NCBI RefSeq assembly: GCF_035590735.1
Contig: NZ_CP141595.1
Span: 3,744,001-3,808,000, forward strand
DNA: 64,000 bases
Source of the DNA: Rossellomorea aquimaris
Lineage (GTDB): Bacteria; Bacillota; Bacilli; Bacillales; Bacillaceae_B
Reading direction: 5' to 3'
Shown: in pieces, positions 33,181-41,610 of the stretch
How positions within the stretch are numbered: position 1 is the first letter of the stretch
Layout of the letters: every line of letters begins with the position of its first letter
Program-made: the position numbers and the translations under genes
Notes under the pieces: generated by a model
What the model was told of the DNA's origin: nothing
Database searches by the model: none
The model's input: only the letters and a program-made list of their open reading frames with translations

Positions 33181-34335
33181 AAATTGTATTATTTACTATT
33201 CTTTCTGCTGCTTTCCTTGCACCGGAAATATTACGTGAGACCGGTCCGATTTCCAACTCAGCCAGGGGCCCTGTCACAAATAAATGATTACACCATGACA
33301 AGTCTTCTTTCACTACCGGAAAACCACATTTCCCACACGTTAACTTTTCCTCTTGAATGAGTTTTTGCAGCCAGTCCACCTTCATGACCTCTTTTGAAAA
33401 TCCGGTGGCAAATAGTATGGTTTTTGCTTTTACAATCGACTTATCCTTCGTCAAATGCAGTATTATCTCATCACCTGATACAGCCCATGATTGGATTTCA
33501 TCTTGGAGAAAGGTGAACGTATTTTTCCGCTTCAAGTTTCTCAACTTATTCGCTAATTCACTTGGCATAGACCCTTTATGACGGGCATGATCAATGACCT
33601 CTCTTCTTTCTTCATACCGGGAAAGCTTTTCAAATCCACTCATATACTTAGGTCCAAGCCAGCCGGGATCACTATCAAAATCGTGAACTCTATAAGGCTG
33701 CCTGGCAATTTGATAGACGTTTCCAGGGTATTTTTTGCTTAACTTAATCACAAGGTGAGCAGCGGAGATACCCCCTCCAATCACGACGATTGGCGGCTCC
33801 ATTATCGGAAGGGACTCAGCAAATAAATGGCCAACTTGTTTTGGTCGGGCCGCAACAAGATCACTTCCCCAAGATGGATATGCTAATTGATTATTCATTC
33901 CCGTCGCAATCACGATGTTTTTTCCAAGAAAATGGTCCAAACCACAGGTTCTCACTATCCAACCGTTATGTCCTTTCTCAACGTTCTCCACTTTTCCCTG
34001 AAACCATGCTTTAGAGATTTCAATGTCATCTAATACTGCGGAACTATGTTGATTGAATAGAGAAAGAGCAGGGCGCTTATATGGCCCGTAGAAATGTTCT
34101 CCTTCATCCTTCTTAAAGGATTGAAGACTAAAGGGATGTGTATCCAAATGGTGGACGAAAGGTGAACGTAAATATGGCATACCAATTAATCCTGTCAGCC
34201 TTTTCCACTTAAACAAGGGCCCTGGGTAAGGATCGATTACACATATCTTATGAATTGGAACCTTTTTCTTTTTCACAAGATACGTAGCCACTGTATACCA
34301 TGGATCCCTCCACCGATTATGATCCAATCATACAT
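33179..34335 (-). pseudogene. FAD/NAD(P)-binding oxidoreductase, frameshifted near its N-terminus
   Basis: The long frame (to 33179) encodes a flavoprotein related to lysine/ornithine monooxygenase-type proteins: VVIGGGISAAHL (NADPH site) and TILFATGF (second nucleotide motif) are intact. Its first residues do not look like a start. In another frame, an ATG at 34333-34335 begins MYDWIIIGGGIHGI, the missing FAD-binding site. Joining the two needs one extra base near 34291-34298, giving IHGI-TVATYLVK. So either the gene is inactivated by a one-base deletion or the sequence has an error. A Zur box lies upstream, which places it in the zinc regulon. Confidence 0.8.
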
Positions 34336-34355
34336 ATTATCACCACTTGACTGTT

Positions 34356-34376
34356 AAAACGAAATAATTACGATTT
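34356..34376. promoter_or_regulatory. Zur box upstream of the FAD oxidoreductase gene
   Basis: AAAACGAAATAATTACGATTT agrees with the Zur consensus at 19 of 21 positions. It lies about 20 bases before the ATG at 34335. Confidence 0.88.
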
Positions 34377-34388
34377 AATCATTATAAG

Positions 34389-34422
34389 AGAATCCTTACT
34401 TACATAAAAGTAAGGATTCTTT
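34389..34422. terminator. Hairpin after the YcgQ gene
   Basis: AGAATCCTTAC pairs with GTAAGGATTCT across TTACATAAAA. The T run is on the plus strand; the minus strand that the YcgQ gene uses has only TCTCTT. It could reduce read-through into the next Zur-controlled gene. Confidence 0.6.
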
Positions 34423-34425
34423 TGT

Positions 34426-35328
34426 TTATTCAATTTTGATATAGAACTCCTCTACATATGGATTGGCAGGCGGCTCAATTTCTTCAAACACAGGATTCTT
34501 TAGAACCGGCATTTCCTGACCATTAAAATCCACCTTATCGATCACGCCACTCACGTTAATCCATGTATCGGGTTCAAGTTTACTCAGTCCTGAATCCCGC
34601 GCCAATAATCCATAAACGGAAGCATCTGCTACGCAGCACGTAACGGTAAAGCGGGAAATCACCATTTCATCTTCTGCAAAACCTTCATCTTTATACACAA
34701 AGCCTGTAAGCTGAACTTCTTTTCCCACGAAATCGTCCAGGTTTTCATCCACAATACTTAATGTCTGAATATATTGTTCATCTCTTACGATTATTTTTTC
34801 TCTTTTATTTACGATTTCTTTCAGCTTGTCGAAATCTTTTTCCACAGGAAACTCATCATACGGACTGAGGGTGGGCTCAGTTTCAGTCGAACTTTTCTCA
34901 GAGCTCTCATTTTGATCTGACCCTTTTTGTTCATCGGATGGCGGTGTTGAAAATAGGCTATTCCCCACTTTTACCCCTCTTTTGGCCGCAACGGAGCTAT
35001 CTAATAAATTATCCGGCAGCAGGAAACCCACCACTATTGGAAAAATAAATAGGGCATATACCATACTGGACCTGATGAATCCTTTCGGCAGTTCATGACC
35101 TTCGCAATCACAATGGTGTTCTTTTGCAGAAGCTGAAGATGTGCCCCTGATGATTTGGATAGCCCCGAGGAGAATGAAAACCCCCAGAGCGAAATACATG
35201 TAACCATGCATTTTGGGTGCGACAAAGTTTTGCAAATTAAACGTTAAAAATAGTTTCAATACCAAGAGAGCATATCCAATTAAGATGATTCCCCGGATGA
35301 ATGTATGGAATTGGATGAATGGTTTCAT
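34426..35328 (-). CDS. ycgQ: YcgQ-like membrane protein (TIGR03943 family)
   Basis: A 300-residue protein with two to three N-terminal membrane segments, a metal-type loop HHCDCEGHE (71-79), a third hydrophobic segment, and a long extracytoplasmic C-terminal region with VTCCVADASVYG. YcgQ proteins are encoded beside YcgR permeases. A role in zinc or zinc-chelate transport is inferred from the Zur box and the metal-ligand loops. GGAGG lies eight bases before the ATG at 35326-35328. It follows the permease gene by about 15 bases. Confidence 0.85.
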   Translation of the reverse strand: MKPFIQFHTFIRGIILIGYALLVLKLFLTFNLQNFVAPKMHGYMYFALGVFILLGAIQIIRGTSSASAKEHHCDCEGHELPKGFIRSSMVYALFIFPIVVGFLLPDNLLDSSVAAKRGVKVGNSLFSTPPSDEQKGSDQNESSEKSSTETEPTLSPYDEFPVEKDFDKLKEIVNKREKIIVRDEQYIQTLSIVDENLDDFVGKEVQLTGFVYKDEGFAEDEMVISRFTVTCCVADASVYGLLARDSGLSKLEPDTWINVSGVIDKVDFNGQEMPVLKNPVFEEIEPPANPYVEEFYIKIE

Positions 35329-35342
35329 ACCTTTCGCCTCCT

Positions 35343-36341
35343 TTATACAAATATTTGGAATACCAATGTGCATGTATACACAACAATCGTCACGACCCCA
35401 ATAAAGATCAGTACAAATTTTTTATTAAAGTATGCAAGCATCAATAAAGTATTCTTGAAATCAATCATAGGACCATATACTAAAAATGCCAAAATGGACG
35501 AAGCAGAAAATATACTGCCGAACGACGACGCCACAAATGCGTCAGCCTCCGAACATAAAGAAATAATATACGCAAACCCCATCATGACTGCCGGCGCAAG
35601 TACCTCATTCGTCCCTATCCCCACTAACAGTTCTCTATCAAGATAAGTCTGAAATCCTGCTGCAACGAATGCCCCGATGATAAGGTATTTACCCATGTCA
35701 AAAAATTCATCACTGGCATGAACAATCGTCTGCATTATTTTATTGGAAGAGTGATCATGATGATGCTCGTGATCATGCGCTTTCTGTATAAGCGGGTTTC
35801 TCTTTCCATAAAACCTATACAATAATGCCCCAATGATTAAGGCAGCTATTAGAGCAATTCCCATCCTGCCCCAGACAACCGTTATATTATTCTGGAACGC
35901 ATAATAAGTAGAGGCAAATACAATTGGATTTAAAATAGGCGCGGTTACCATGACGACAATCGCAAGATGAGCAGGCATTCCTTTCTTAATCAGCCTTCTT
36001 GCCACCGGCACAATGGCACACTCGCATACAGGAAGCAATGCTCCCACCACAGCGGCAGGAAACAGAGCCAGGTAAGGAAACCTCTTCGGGATGATTCTTT
36101 GTAATAGACTCTCAGAAACAAATACTTGAATAAGTGCGGATGCGAAGACACCAATTAAGATAAAAGGGATCGCTTCTAACAAGATACTAAGGAATATCGT
36201 AATGACATTCACCATCGAAGAAGTAAGAAACTCGTCCGGGATATAACCTTTCACCCAATCGCCAGCTAAAAAAAGAACAATAAATAACATGAATAATATT
36301 ATCCCTGTCATCTCTTGACTAAAGCTCCTCAAAGAATTCAT
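35343..36341 (-). CDS. ycgR: YcgR-like permease (DUF318/UPF0718 family)
   Basis: A 332-residue permease with about eight membrane segments. The family core ALLPVCECAIVPVARRLIKKG (Cys106, Cys108) and TAPILNPIVFAST are present. A cytoplasmic His-rich loop HDHEHHHDH (189-197) can bind metal. Proteins of this family include arsenical and other metal-related transporters. It is the first gene of the ycgR-ycgQ pair and has a Zur box about 35 bases upstream. Confidence 0.88.
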   Translation of the reverse strand: MNSLRSFSQEMTGIILFMLFIVLFLAGDWVKGYIPDEFLTSSMVNVITIFLSILLEAIPFILIGVFASALIQVFVSESLLQRIIPKRFPYLALFPAAVVGALLPVCECAIVPVARRLIKKGMPAHLAIVVMVTAPILNPIVFASTYYAFQNNITVVWGRMGIALIAALIIGALLYRFYGKRNPLIQKAHDHEHHHDHSSNKIMQTIVHASDEFFDMGKYLIIGAFVAAGFQTYLDRELLVGIGTNEVLAPAVMMGFAYIISLCSEADAFVASSFGSIFSASSILAFLVYGPMIDFKNTLLMLAYFNKKFVLIFIGVVTIVVYTCTLVFQIFV

Positions 36342-36375
36342 TCATTTACGTTTCCTTTCTTAAGTTTACATTCTT

Positions 36376-36396
36376 TAATCGTAATCATTTCGTTTT
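36376..36396. promoter_or_regulatory. Zur box of the ycgR-ycgQ operon
   Basis: TAATCGTAATCATTTCGTTTT matches the Zur palindrome well in its left half (ATCGTAAT) and partly in its right half (CATTTCGTTTT). It lies about 35 bases upstream of ycgR. Confidence 0.82.
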
Positions 36397-36531
36397 ATAT
36401 TATAACTTATTCTTGTCCCAAAAAACTATGCTAAATTATTTTTTAATCTTTCTTTAACATTTCCATTTGTGTATAACCTTTTGTTATTCTTCAAAAACTA
36501 CTAATGAATCGAGTAGAATGGAGGGAATTAT

Positions 36532-36672
36532 ATGACGAAAAAAAACAACAGAGGCAGCGAAAATCAAAATTCACCTAAGCGTGGAACGACGGAATTTGCT
36601 AAAGAAATTACGAGTGGAGACAATAGTAAGGGAAACAAGCATAACAAAGACCAACGTAATAAAACGAAATAA
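36532..36672 (+). CDS. Small basic protein, possibly spore-associated
   Basis: A 46-residue, very hydrophilic Asn/Lys-rich protein: MTKKNNRGSENQNSPKRGTT, then EFAKEITSGDN and a basic tail. The GTTEFAKE segment recalls the GTEFA motif of gamma-type small acid-soluble spore proteins, but the match is too short to name it. RBS GGAGGGAA precedes the ATG and a strong terminator follows. Confidence 0.75.
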   Translation: MTKKNNRGSENQNSPKRGTTEFAKEITSGDNSKGNKHNKDQRNKTK

Positions 36673-36674
36673 CA

Positions 36675-36712
36675 AAAACCTGCCTGATCGTTTGTCGGGC
36701 AGGTTTTGTTTT
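36675..36712 (+). terminator. Terminator of the small basic protein gene
   Basis: AACCTGCCTGA pairs with TCGGGCAGGTT across a TCGTTTG loop and is followed by TTGTTTT. Confidence 0.9.
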
Positions 36713-36738
36713 ATAAGTATAGGATTCCGCTCGTACTC

Positions 36739-36894
36739 TTACTCATCATCACCAGTAATCTTCACCGCGGCCGTATTATTTTGAATATAGGTGGGCGGTG
36801 CCGGATCACCTTCTTTTTCATTACTTCCATAAAATCTTTCATTCAATTCCATATTTGCTTCTGTAGTGGATGTTCTTTCATCCTGCTTCTTCAT
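36739..36894 (-). CDS. Small acidic hypothetical protein
   Basis: A 51-residue protein, MKKQDERTSTTEANMELNER at the start and ending in KITGDDE. I do not recognise it. AAAGGGTGATGAC sits immediately before the ATG at 36892-36894, an RBS of good strength. It has no membrane segment. It lies between two small spore-type genes, so a sporulation link is possible but only by location. Confidence 0.65.
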   Translation of the reverse strand: MKKQDERTSTTEANMELNERFYGSNEKEGDPAPPTYIQNNTAAVKITGDDE

Positions 36895-37008
36895 GTCATC
36901 ACCCTTTCGCTATTAGCGTATCGGATTCCAAATCAAATATACGCTCATTTTTCTCTAATAAAAGGACACACTAACCAATGAAAATAGAATATAAGGAGGA
37001 AATGAGGT

Positions 37009-37188
37009 ATGGATTATAATCGTGTAAAACAGATTTTATCTTCTTCAGCTGATATTGAAGTAAAATATAAAGATGCGTCCGTATGGATAGACTCTGTTAA
37101 TGAAGATGGAAAAACAGCTGTTGTTCATCTTCGCGGACCACTAGAAGAACGTTCTGAAGTAAGTGTTTCAGATTTAGAAGAAGCATAA
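37009..37188 (+). CDS. sspH: H-type small acid-soluble spore protein
   Basis: A 59-residue protein with the SspH family pattern: MDYNRVKQILSSSADIEVKY, then a beta-rich DASVWIDSVNEDGKTAVVHL and ending LEERSEVSVSDLEEA. Family members are minor SASPs made in the forespore. RBS AAGGAGGAAATGAGG precedes the ATG. The gene is monocistronic with a hairpin after it. Confidence 0.85.
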   Translation: MDYNRVKQILSSSADIEVKYKDASVWIDSVNEDGKTAVVHLRGPLEERSEVSVSDLEEA

Positions 37189-37197
37189 TCGAAGAAA

Positions 37198-37239
37198 AGA
37201 CCATGCAGTCCACCCCATAACGAGGGAGAAGCATGGTCT
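37198..37239. terminator. Hairpin between sspH and alkaline phosphatase
   Basis: AGACCATGC (37198-37206) pairs with GCATGGTCT (37231-37239). On the minus strand it is followed by TTTCTT, so it should end the alkaline phosphatase transcript; it may also act for sspH. Confidence 0.75.
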
Positions 37240-37253
37240 AATCTATATTAAGC

Positions 37254-38633
37254 TTATTTCTTATCTTTGATTTTTCCTTTATTTTTCAATAATTCAAAGA
37301 TCATTTTCGCTTGATCTGTGTTATCGATCATGCCGGAAAATTTCTCTTTTTGTGGACCAAATGCATACACAGGAACGTCATCTCCTGTATGACCATCCGT
37401 TGTCCAGCCTGTACCTGAACGCTTGTCGAAGATTTTCTCGATGGCATTATCGATTTCGGTTTGATCGCCTTTTTCTGCTGCTTCTTTTACAGAAGCGATT
37501 TCCTCTTCCGTTAACTCTAGGTCGATATTTTCAGCTAAGGTTTCTTCCACTGAAGCACCTTTTACAATTTGTTCTGCCATAAAGTCAGGAGTGCGTTTTG
37601 CAGCTTGAATCGGTGCCGGATCCCAATTATATTCACCGTCTGCACCAATCGAGATTCCCCCTGTAGAATGATCTGCTGTAACAACTACCAATGTTTCACC
37701 ATTTTCTTTCGCAAAATCCCTTACTTCTTCAAGTGCCTTCTCAAAGTCTCTCATTTCACTCATAGCCCCGACAATATCATTATCGTGACCAGCCCAGTCG
37801 ATTTGACTGCCTTCCACCATTAGGAAGAATCCGTCCTTGTCACCTTTTAAACGGTCGAGTGCAGATGTCGTCATATCCGCTAAGCTGGGCTGTTCTTCAT
37901 CACGGTCGATCATCTTGTCCATTCCCACTTCAGAGAAAAGACCAAGAACTTGTTTGTTGTCGTCATTTTTAAGTTCTTCTGCAGATTTCACATAGCTGTA
38001 ACCATCTTTCTGGAACTGCTCAGCAAGGTTACGGTCATCACGTTCGAAGAAGTCCGTCCCTCCGCCCAGCATGACGTCAATCTTATGTTCACCGTTAATC
38101 ATTTCATCATAATAATCATCCGCAATCGCATCTTCGCTTTTACGCTGCTCTTCATGGGCTCCATAAGATGCTGGAGTCGCATGGGTGATTTCAGATGTCG
38201 CTACAATTCCTGTAGACATACCGTTTTCTTTCGCCTGTTCTAATACGGTTTTAACATCTGTTTTATCATTATCGACTGCTATCGCATTATTGTATGTTTT
38301 GACTCCACCGCTCATAGCCGTAGCAGCTGCTGCTGAATCTGTTACGTTTTCCTTTTCATCTTCAGGATGAGTGGATTGCAGTCCGACTAGGTAAGGGTCG
38401 AAAGCCGTTTTTTCCATCTCTGCTGTATCTGGATTGTCATTCATATAGCGAAGAGCCGTTGTGTAAGGAACGCCCATTCCATCACCAATCATAAAGATGA
38501 CGTTTTTGGCTTTGCCGTTCTTGGAATCTTTGGATTGTGCTTCAGGACTGTCCTGACTCATCCCTATTACACTTCCAAGAGCTAATGTTGACACAACCGC
38601 TAACGGAAGAATCTTCTTCATTGATTTCTTCAT
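37254..38633 (-). CDS. Alkaline phosphatase
   Basis: A 459-residue secreted alkaline phosphatase. A signal peptide of about 25-30 residues (two Lys clusters, hydrophobic core) starts the protein. The metal site MIGDGMG (Asp51), the nucleophile TDSAAAATA (Ser100) and VTADHSTGG are intact. The enzyme frees phosphate from esters outside the cell. PhoP-type repeats upstream indicate phosphate-starvation induction. B. subtilis has two such enzymes (PhoA and PhoB) and I do not choose between them. Confidence 0.95.
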   Translation of the reverse strand: MKKSMKKILPLAVVSTLALGSVIGMSQDSPEAQSKDSKNGKAKNVIFMIGDGMGVPYTTALRYMNDNPDTAEMEKTAFDPYLVGLQSTHPEDEKENVTDSAAAATAMSGGVKTYNNAIAVDNDKTDVKTVLEQAKENGMSTGIVATSEITHATPASYGAHEEQRKSEDAIADDYYDEMINGEHKIDVMLGGGTDFFERDDRNLAEQFQKDGYSYVKSAEELKNDDNKQVLGLFSEVGMDKMIDRDEEQPSLADMTTSALDRLKGDKDGFFLMVEGSQIDWAGHDNDIVGAMSEMRDFEKALEEVRDFAKENGETLVVVTADHSTGGISIGADGEYNWDPAPIQAAKRTPDFMAEQIVKGASVEETLAENIDLELTEEEIASVKEAAEKGDQTEIDNAIEKIFDKRSGTGWTTDGHTGDDVPVYAFGPQKEKFSGMIDNTDQAKMIFELLKNKGKIKDKK

Positions 38634-38715
38634 TTACCCTACCTCCTATAATTTCGAATTCATATGTAGAATAAAGGGGAAATATAAAGAACCATTTTCA
38701 AAAGGAAGACAGGAG

Positions 38716-38732
38716 TGTAAAGCTTCTGTAAA
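38716..38732 (-). promoter_or_regulatory. PhoP box upstream of alkaline phosphatase
   Basis: On the minus strand TTTACA occurs twice (38732-38727 and 38721-38716) with an 11-bp repeat spacing. This matches the TT(A/T/C)ACA direct repeats bound by PhoP dimers. A TATATT -10-like sequence follows downstream. Confidence 0.75.
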
Positions 38733-38737
38733 TGAAG

Positions 38738-38766
38738 AAAAACAGGTGAAAAGTCACCTGTTTTTC
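38738..38766. terminator. Terminator after the DDAH-like gene
   Basis: AAACAGGTGA pairs with TCACCTGTTT around AAAG. Both sides carry A/T runs, so it can work in both directions. It separates the DDAH-like gene from the phosphatase promoter. Confidence 0.85.
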
Positions 38767-38806
38767 TTTAATGAATCCATTCATTTCATAGTCGATAAGA
38801 CCTCAT

Positions 38807-39664
38807 CTACTCCCTGATCAGTGGAAGCGTACAGCAGCGGAATGAGCCTCCTGACTTAATGATTTCGGATAAATCCAGTTCAATCACGTCAAAACCTTTC
38901 GATCTGATTCGTTCATTCAAATCTTGATTTTGAGTAAGACTAATGATTTTCCCATCATCGATTGCTAATACATTAGGGCCCATTTGGAATTGCTCATCAT
39001 CTGTTACAGTGATGATATTGTAATGCGTCTTGATCTTCTCAAGGTCCTCTTTTGAAAAGGCCGGTGGATAGACAAGTGCCCATTCCTCTGAAATGATCGT
39101 AAATACACAATCTAAATGAAGGACCCCTTCTTTTAAAGGCAATTCATTAATGGTAAACTGTGGGAGCTGATTTCGTAAGGACTGGATGGCCAATTGATTC
39201 GTCCGTCCACTCACTCCGATCCAAATATTCTGCTCATCAACGAGCACATCCCCTCCTTCAATGGAATGGAGAAGTTCATTATAAGGCACTTCATTCGTTT
39301 CCAGCCAATTCTTCAGGGTCTTCACTTCGCCTCGCCTGACATCCGTATTCATGGATGCAACAAAGAACTGATCATGAATCGTGAAACCGATGTCCCTTGT
39401 GAAGACTTGTTCATTAAACTCTGGTGATGGTTGCAGGTGAATGACCTCTGAACCATTTTTCTCTAACGTATCAACAAAGTTTTTATGCTGCAGAACCGCT
39501 TTATCTATATTGATATTTTCCTTTAGGAAATGCTTTTGAGTCTCATTTATGATTTCATTTATTTGCATATTTTCAGGTGAAACAACGACCACTTTCTTTA
39601 ACTTTCCATATTCATTGGAACAATGGGTTTTTTGATTTGGAACCAACGGGGAATTTAAACTCAT
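38807..39664 (-). CDS. Dimethylarginine dimethylaminohydrolase/arginine deiminase family protein
   Basis: A 285-residue guanidino-modifying enzyme of the pentein fold. The segments VFTRDIGF, SIEGGDVLVD, LHLDCVFTII and the C-terminal SGGSFRCCTLPLIRE, with the catalytic cysteine (Cys277 or Cys278), are visible. It probably hydrolyses a guanidino or methylguanidino compound to a ureido product plus amine. GGAGGGCG lies just before the ATG at 39662-39664; a slightly longer start is less supported. Confidence 0.88.
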   Translation of the reverse strand: MSLNSPLVPNQKTHCSNEYGKLKKVVVVSPENMQINEIINETQKHFLKENINIDKAVLQHKNFVDTLEKNGSEVIHLQPSPEFNEQVFTRDIGFTIHDQFFVASMNTDVRRGEVKTLKNWLETNEVPYNELLHSIEGGDVLVDEQNIWIGVSGRTNQLAIQSLRNQLPQFTINELPLKEGVLHLDCVFTIISEEWALVYPPAFSKEDLEKIKTHYNIITVTDDEQFQMGPNVLAIDDGKIISLTQNQDLNERIRSKGFDVIELDLSEIIKSGGSFRCCTLPLIRE

Positions 39665-39812
39665 CTTTACGCCCTCCATTTTCTACTCTTAAAAACTGCT
39701 TTTCCCTGTTATTATGCTGATAAAACTTCCTTTTTATAATTTATGCTGAAGAAGCCTAAACAGGGACGACGGGCATCCTGGATTTAAGAAATAAGGGCTT
39801 TTGTCCAACTGA

Positions 39813-39838
39813 AAGAGGCATGCATCTGCATGCCCCCT
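39813..39838 (-). terminator. Terminator after the acyl-CoA synthetase gene
   Basis: GGCATGCA (39817-39824) pairs with TGCATGCC (39827-39834), with GAGG/CCCC extension and TTTC after it on the minus strand. Confidence 0.7.
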
Positions 39839-39842
39839 TCCA

Positions 39843-41423
39843 TTAATGAACCATCCGATCATGATCCTTCCAGTATTCTTTTCGGATCACAACCTTTTGG
39901 ATTTTTCCTGAAGCGGTCTTAGGTAATTCTTTTGCAAAGGTAATACTCTTCGGTGCTTTGAAGTGGGCAAGCTTTTCTCTGCTGAATTCGATAAGCTCCT
40001 TTTCCGTTAAGCTGTGACCCTCCCTGATAACAACCACTGCATGGGGCACTTCTCCCCAACGCTCATGGGGGATGGCTACGACGGCTGCTTCGAGGACACT
40101 ATCATGTTCATAAAGAGCCCCCTCTACTTCAATAGAAGAGATGTTTTCTCCCCCGCTGATGATCACGTCTTTCATCCGGTCGACAATTTCTATGAAGCCA
40201 TTCTGGTCAACGGTCGCCATGTCACCTGTATGCAGCCATCCATCTCGAATGGCTTGATTGGTGGCTTCAGGATTTTTATAATATCCTTCCATCACTGTAT
40301 TCGTTCTGGTAACGATTTCTCCAATCTCTTTCCCGTTATGGGGCACTTCATTTCCGAGCTCATCCACTACTTTCACCTTGCTGCCAATCATACTGTATCC
40401 GGCTTTCGCCTTTAACCGGTACTTATCTTCCTTTGGTCGGTCCTGTTCTGAAGATCTCAGAATGGACGTAGTGATAAGTGGAGAGATTTCAGTCATTCCG
40501 TACACCTGGATGAATTCCCAATCCAGATCCTCTTCCACCTTTCTTACAAATGCCGGAGGAGGGGCAGATCCCGCAATGACAACCCTTACATTCTGCCCGA
40601 TAGTCCGCTCCCTGTTCGGATAGTTTTCCAGAAGCATATTCAGAACAGTCGGTGCCATATGCATAACCGTGACGCCATGCTTCTCGACTTTTTCTAAAAT
40701 CATCTCAGGTTCTACTTTTCTGAGCATCACCTGGGTCGCACCGTTGGCCGTATAGTAAAAAGGAGATCCCCATCCATTCACATGGAACATAGGCAGCACG
40801 TGAAGCAAAGTGTCCTGATCGGAGGCCCGTAAATGATGCATGGAGGATAGAGCGTGCAGATAGTTTGATCGGTGAGTGAGCAGTACCCCCTTCGGATCCC
40901 CTGTCGTTCCACTTGTATATAATAATGAAGCGATATCGCTTTCTTCCAGTTCTACGCGATCGAAGGCTTCGTCGCTGAATGAGCCGCGCCACCCGTCATA
41001 GCCTGCATGTCCATCTATAGATTTACCATGAATCACAATATACTTTAAATTAGGCACCTTAGACAAAATCGGCTGTACCAGCGGATAAAGTTCCTCATCC
41101 ACAAATAATGCTTTGCTCTCGCTATGAGTCAGGATAAATTGATAATCTGATGGCTTTAAACGAGTATTCAAAGGGGTCATAATTCCTCCTACTCCATATA
41201 CACCATAAAATCCTTCCAGCATCTCCGTCGTATTAGGAGCCAGATATGCGACCTTGTCCCCTTTTTCAATCCCGAATTCCTTAAGACCCCTGGACAGTTG
41301 ATTCACACGTGCATTCAGCTGCTTATACGTCAAACGCTTCACATCATCAATAATTGCAACCTTTTCTCCATATTGCTCGACTGCACGATCCAGAAAATCC
41401 GTTAACACTAAAGGTACATGCAT
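39843..41423 (-). CDS. Long-chain fatty acid-CoA ligase/acyl-CoA synthetase
   Basis: A 526-residue ANL superfamily adenylate-forming enzyme. It carries the P-loop LLYTSGTTGDPKGVLLTH, VYGMTEISP (A5 motif), GWLHTGDMA (A7), DRMKDVIISGGENI (A8) and KTASGKIQK (A10 lysine). It activates a carboxylic acid, probably a fatty acid, to the CoA thioester. The start ATG has GGGGATGGGTT upstream. It stands alone on the minus strand. Confidence 0.93.
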   Translation of the reverse strand: MHVPLVLTDFLDRAVEQYGEKVAIIDDVKRLTYKQLNARVNQLSRGLKEFGIEKGDKVAYLAPNTTEMLEGFYGVYGVGGIMTPLNTRLKPSDYQFILTHSESKALFVDEELYPLVQPILSKVPNLKYIVIHGKSIDGHAGYDGWRGSFSDEAFDRVELEESDIASLLYTSGTTGDPKGVLLTHRSNYLHALSSMHHLRASDQDTLLHVLPMFHVNGWGSPFYYTANGATQVMLRKVEPEMILEKVEKHGVTVMHMAPTVLNMLLENYPNRERTIGQNVRVVIAGSAPPPAFVRKVEEDLDWEFIQVYGMTEISPLITTSILRSSEQDRPKEDKYRLKAKAGYSMIGSKVKVVDELGNEVPHNGKEIGEIVTRTNTVMEGYYKNPEATNQAIRDGWLHTGDMATVDQNGFIEIVDRMKDVIISGGENISSIEVEGALYEHDSVLEAAVVAIPHERWGEVPHAVVVIREGHSLTEKELIEFSREKLAHFKAPKSITFAKELPKTASGKIQKVVIRKEYWKDHDRMVH

Positions 41424-41572
41424 ATGTACAACCCATCCCCTCTGTTAGTTAATGACTATTTATATTCATTATTTTAGCAGATTCGCGGTATGAATTGGGA
41501 ATATTCTGAAATTTTATAGTAGGGTCCTGATTTAAGAATGTTTAAAGGATAGTTCATCACTCTTTTCTATAA

Positions 41573-41606
41573 AAAAAGCATGATGACACATTGGTCACCA
41601 TGCTTT
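41573..41606 (-). terminator. Terminator after the DEAD-box helicase gene
   Basis: AAAGCATGGTGAC pairs with GTCATCATGCTTT across CAATGT, followed on the minus strand by TTTTTT. The facing A run suggests use in both directions. Confidence 0.88.
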
Positions 41607-41610
41607 TGGG

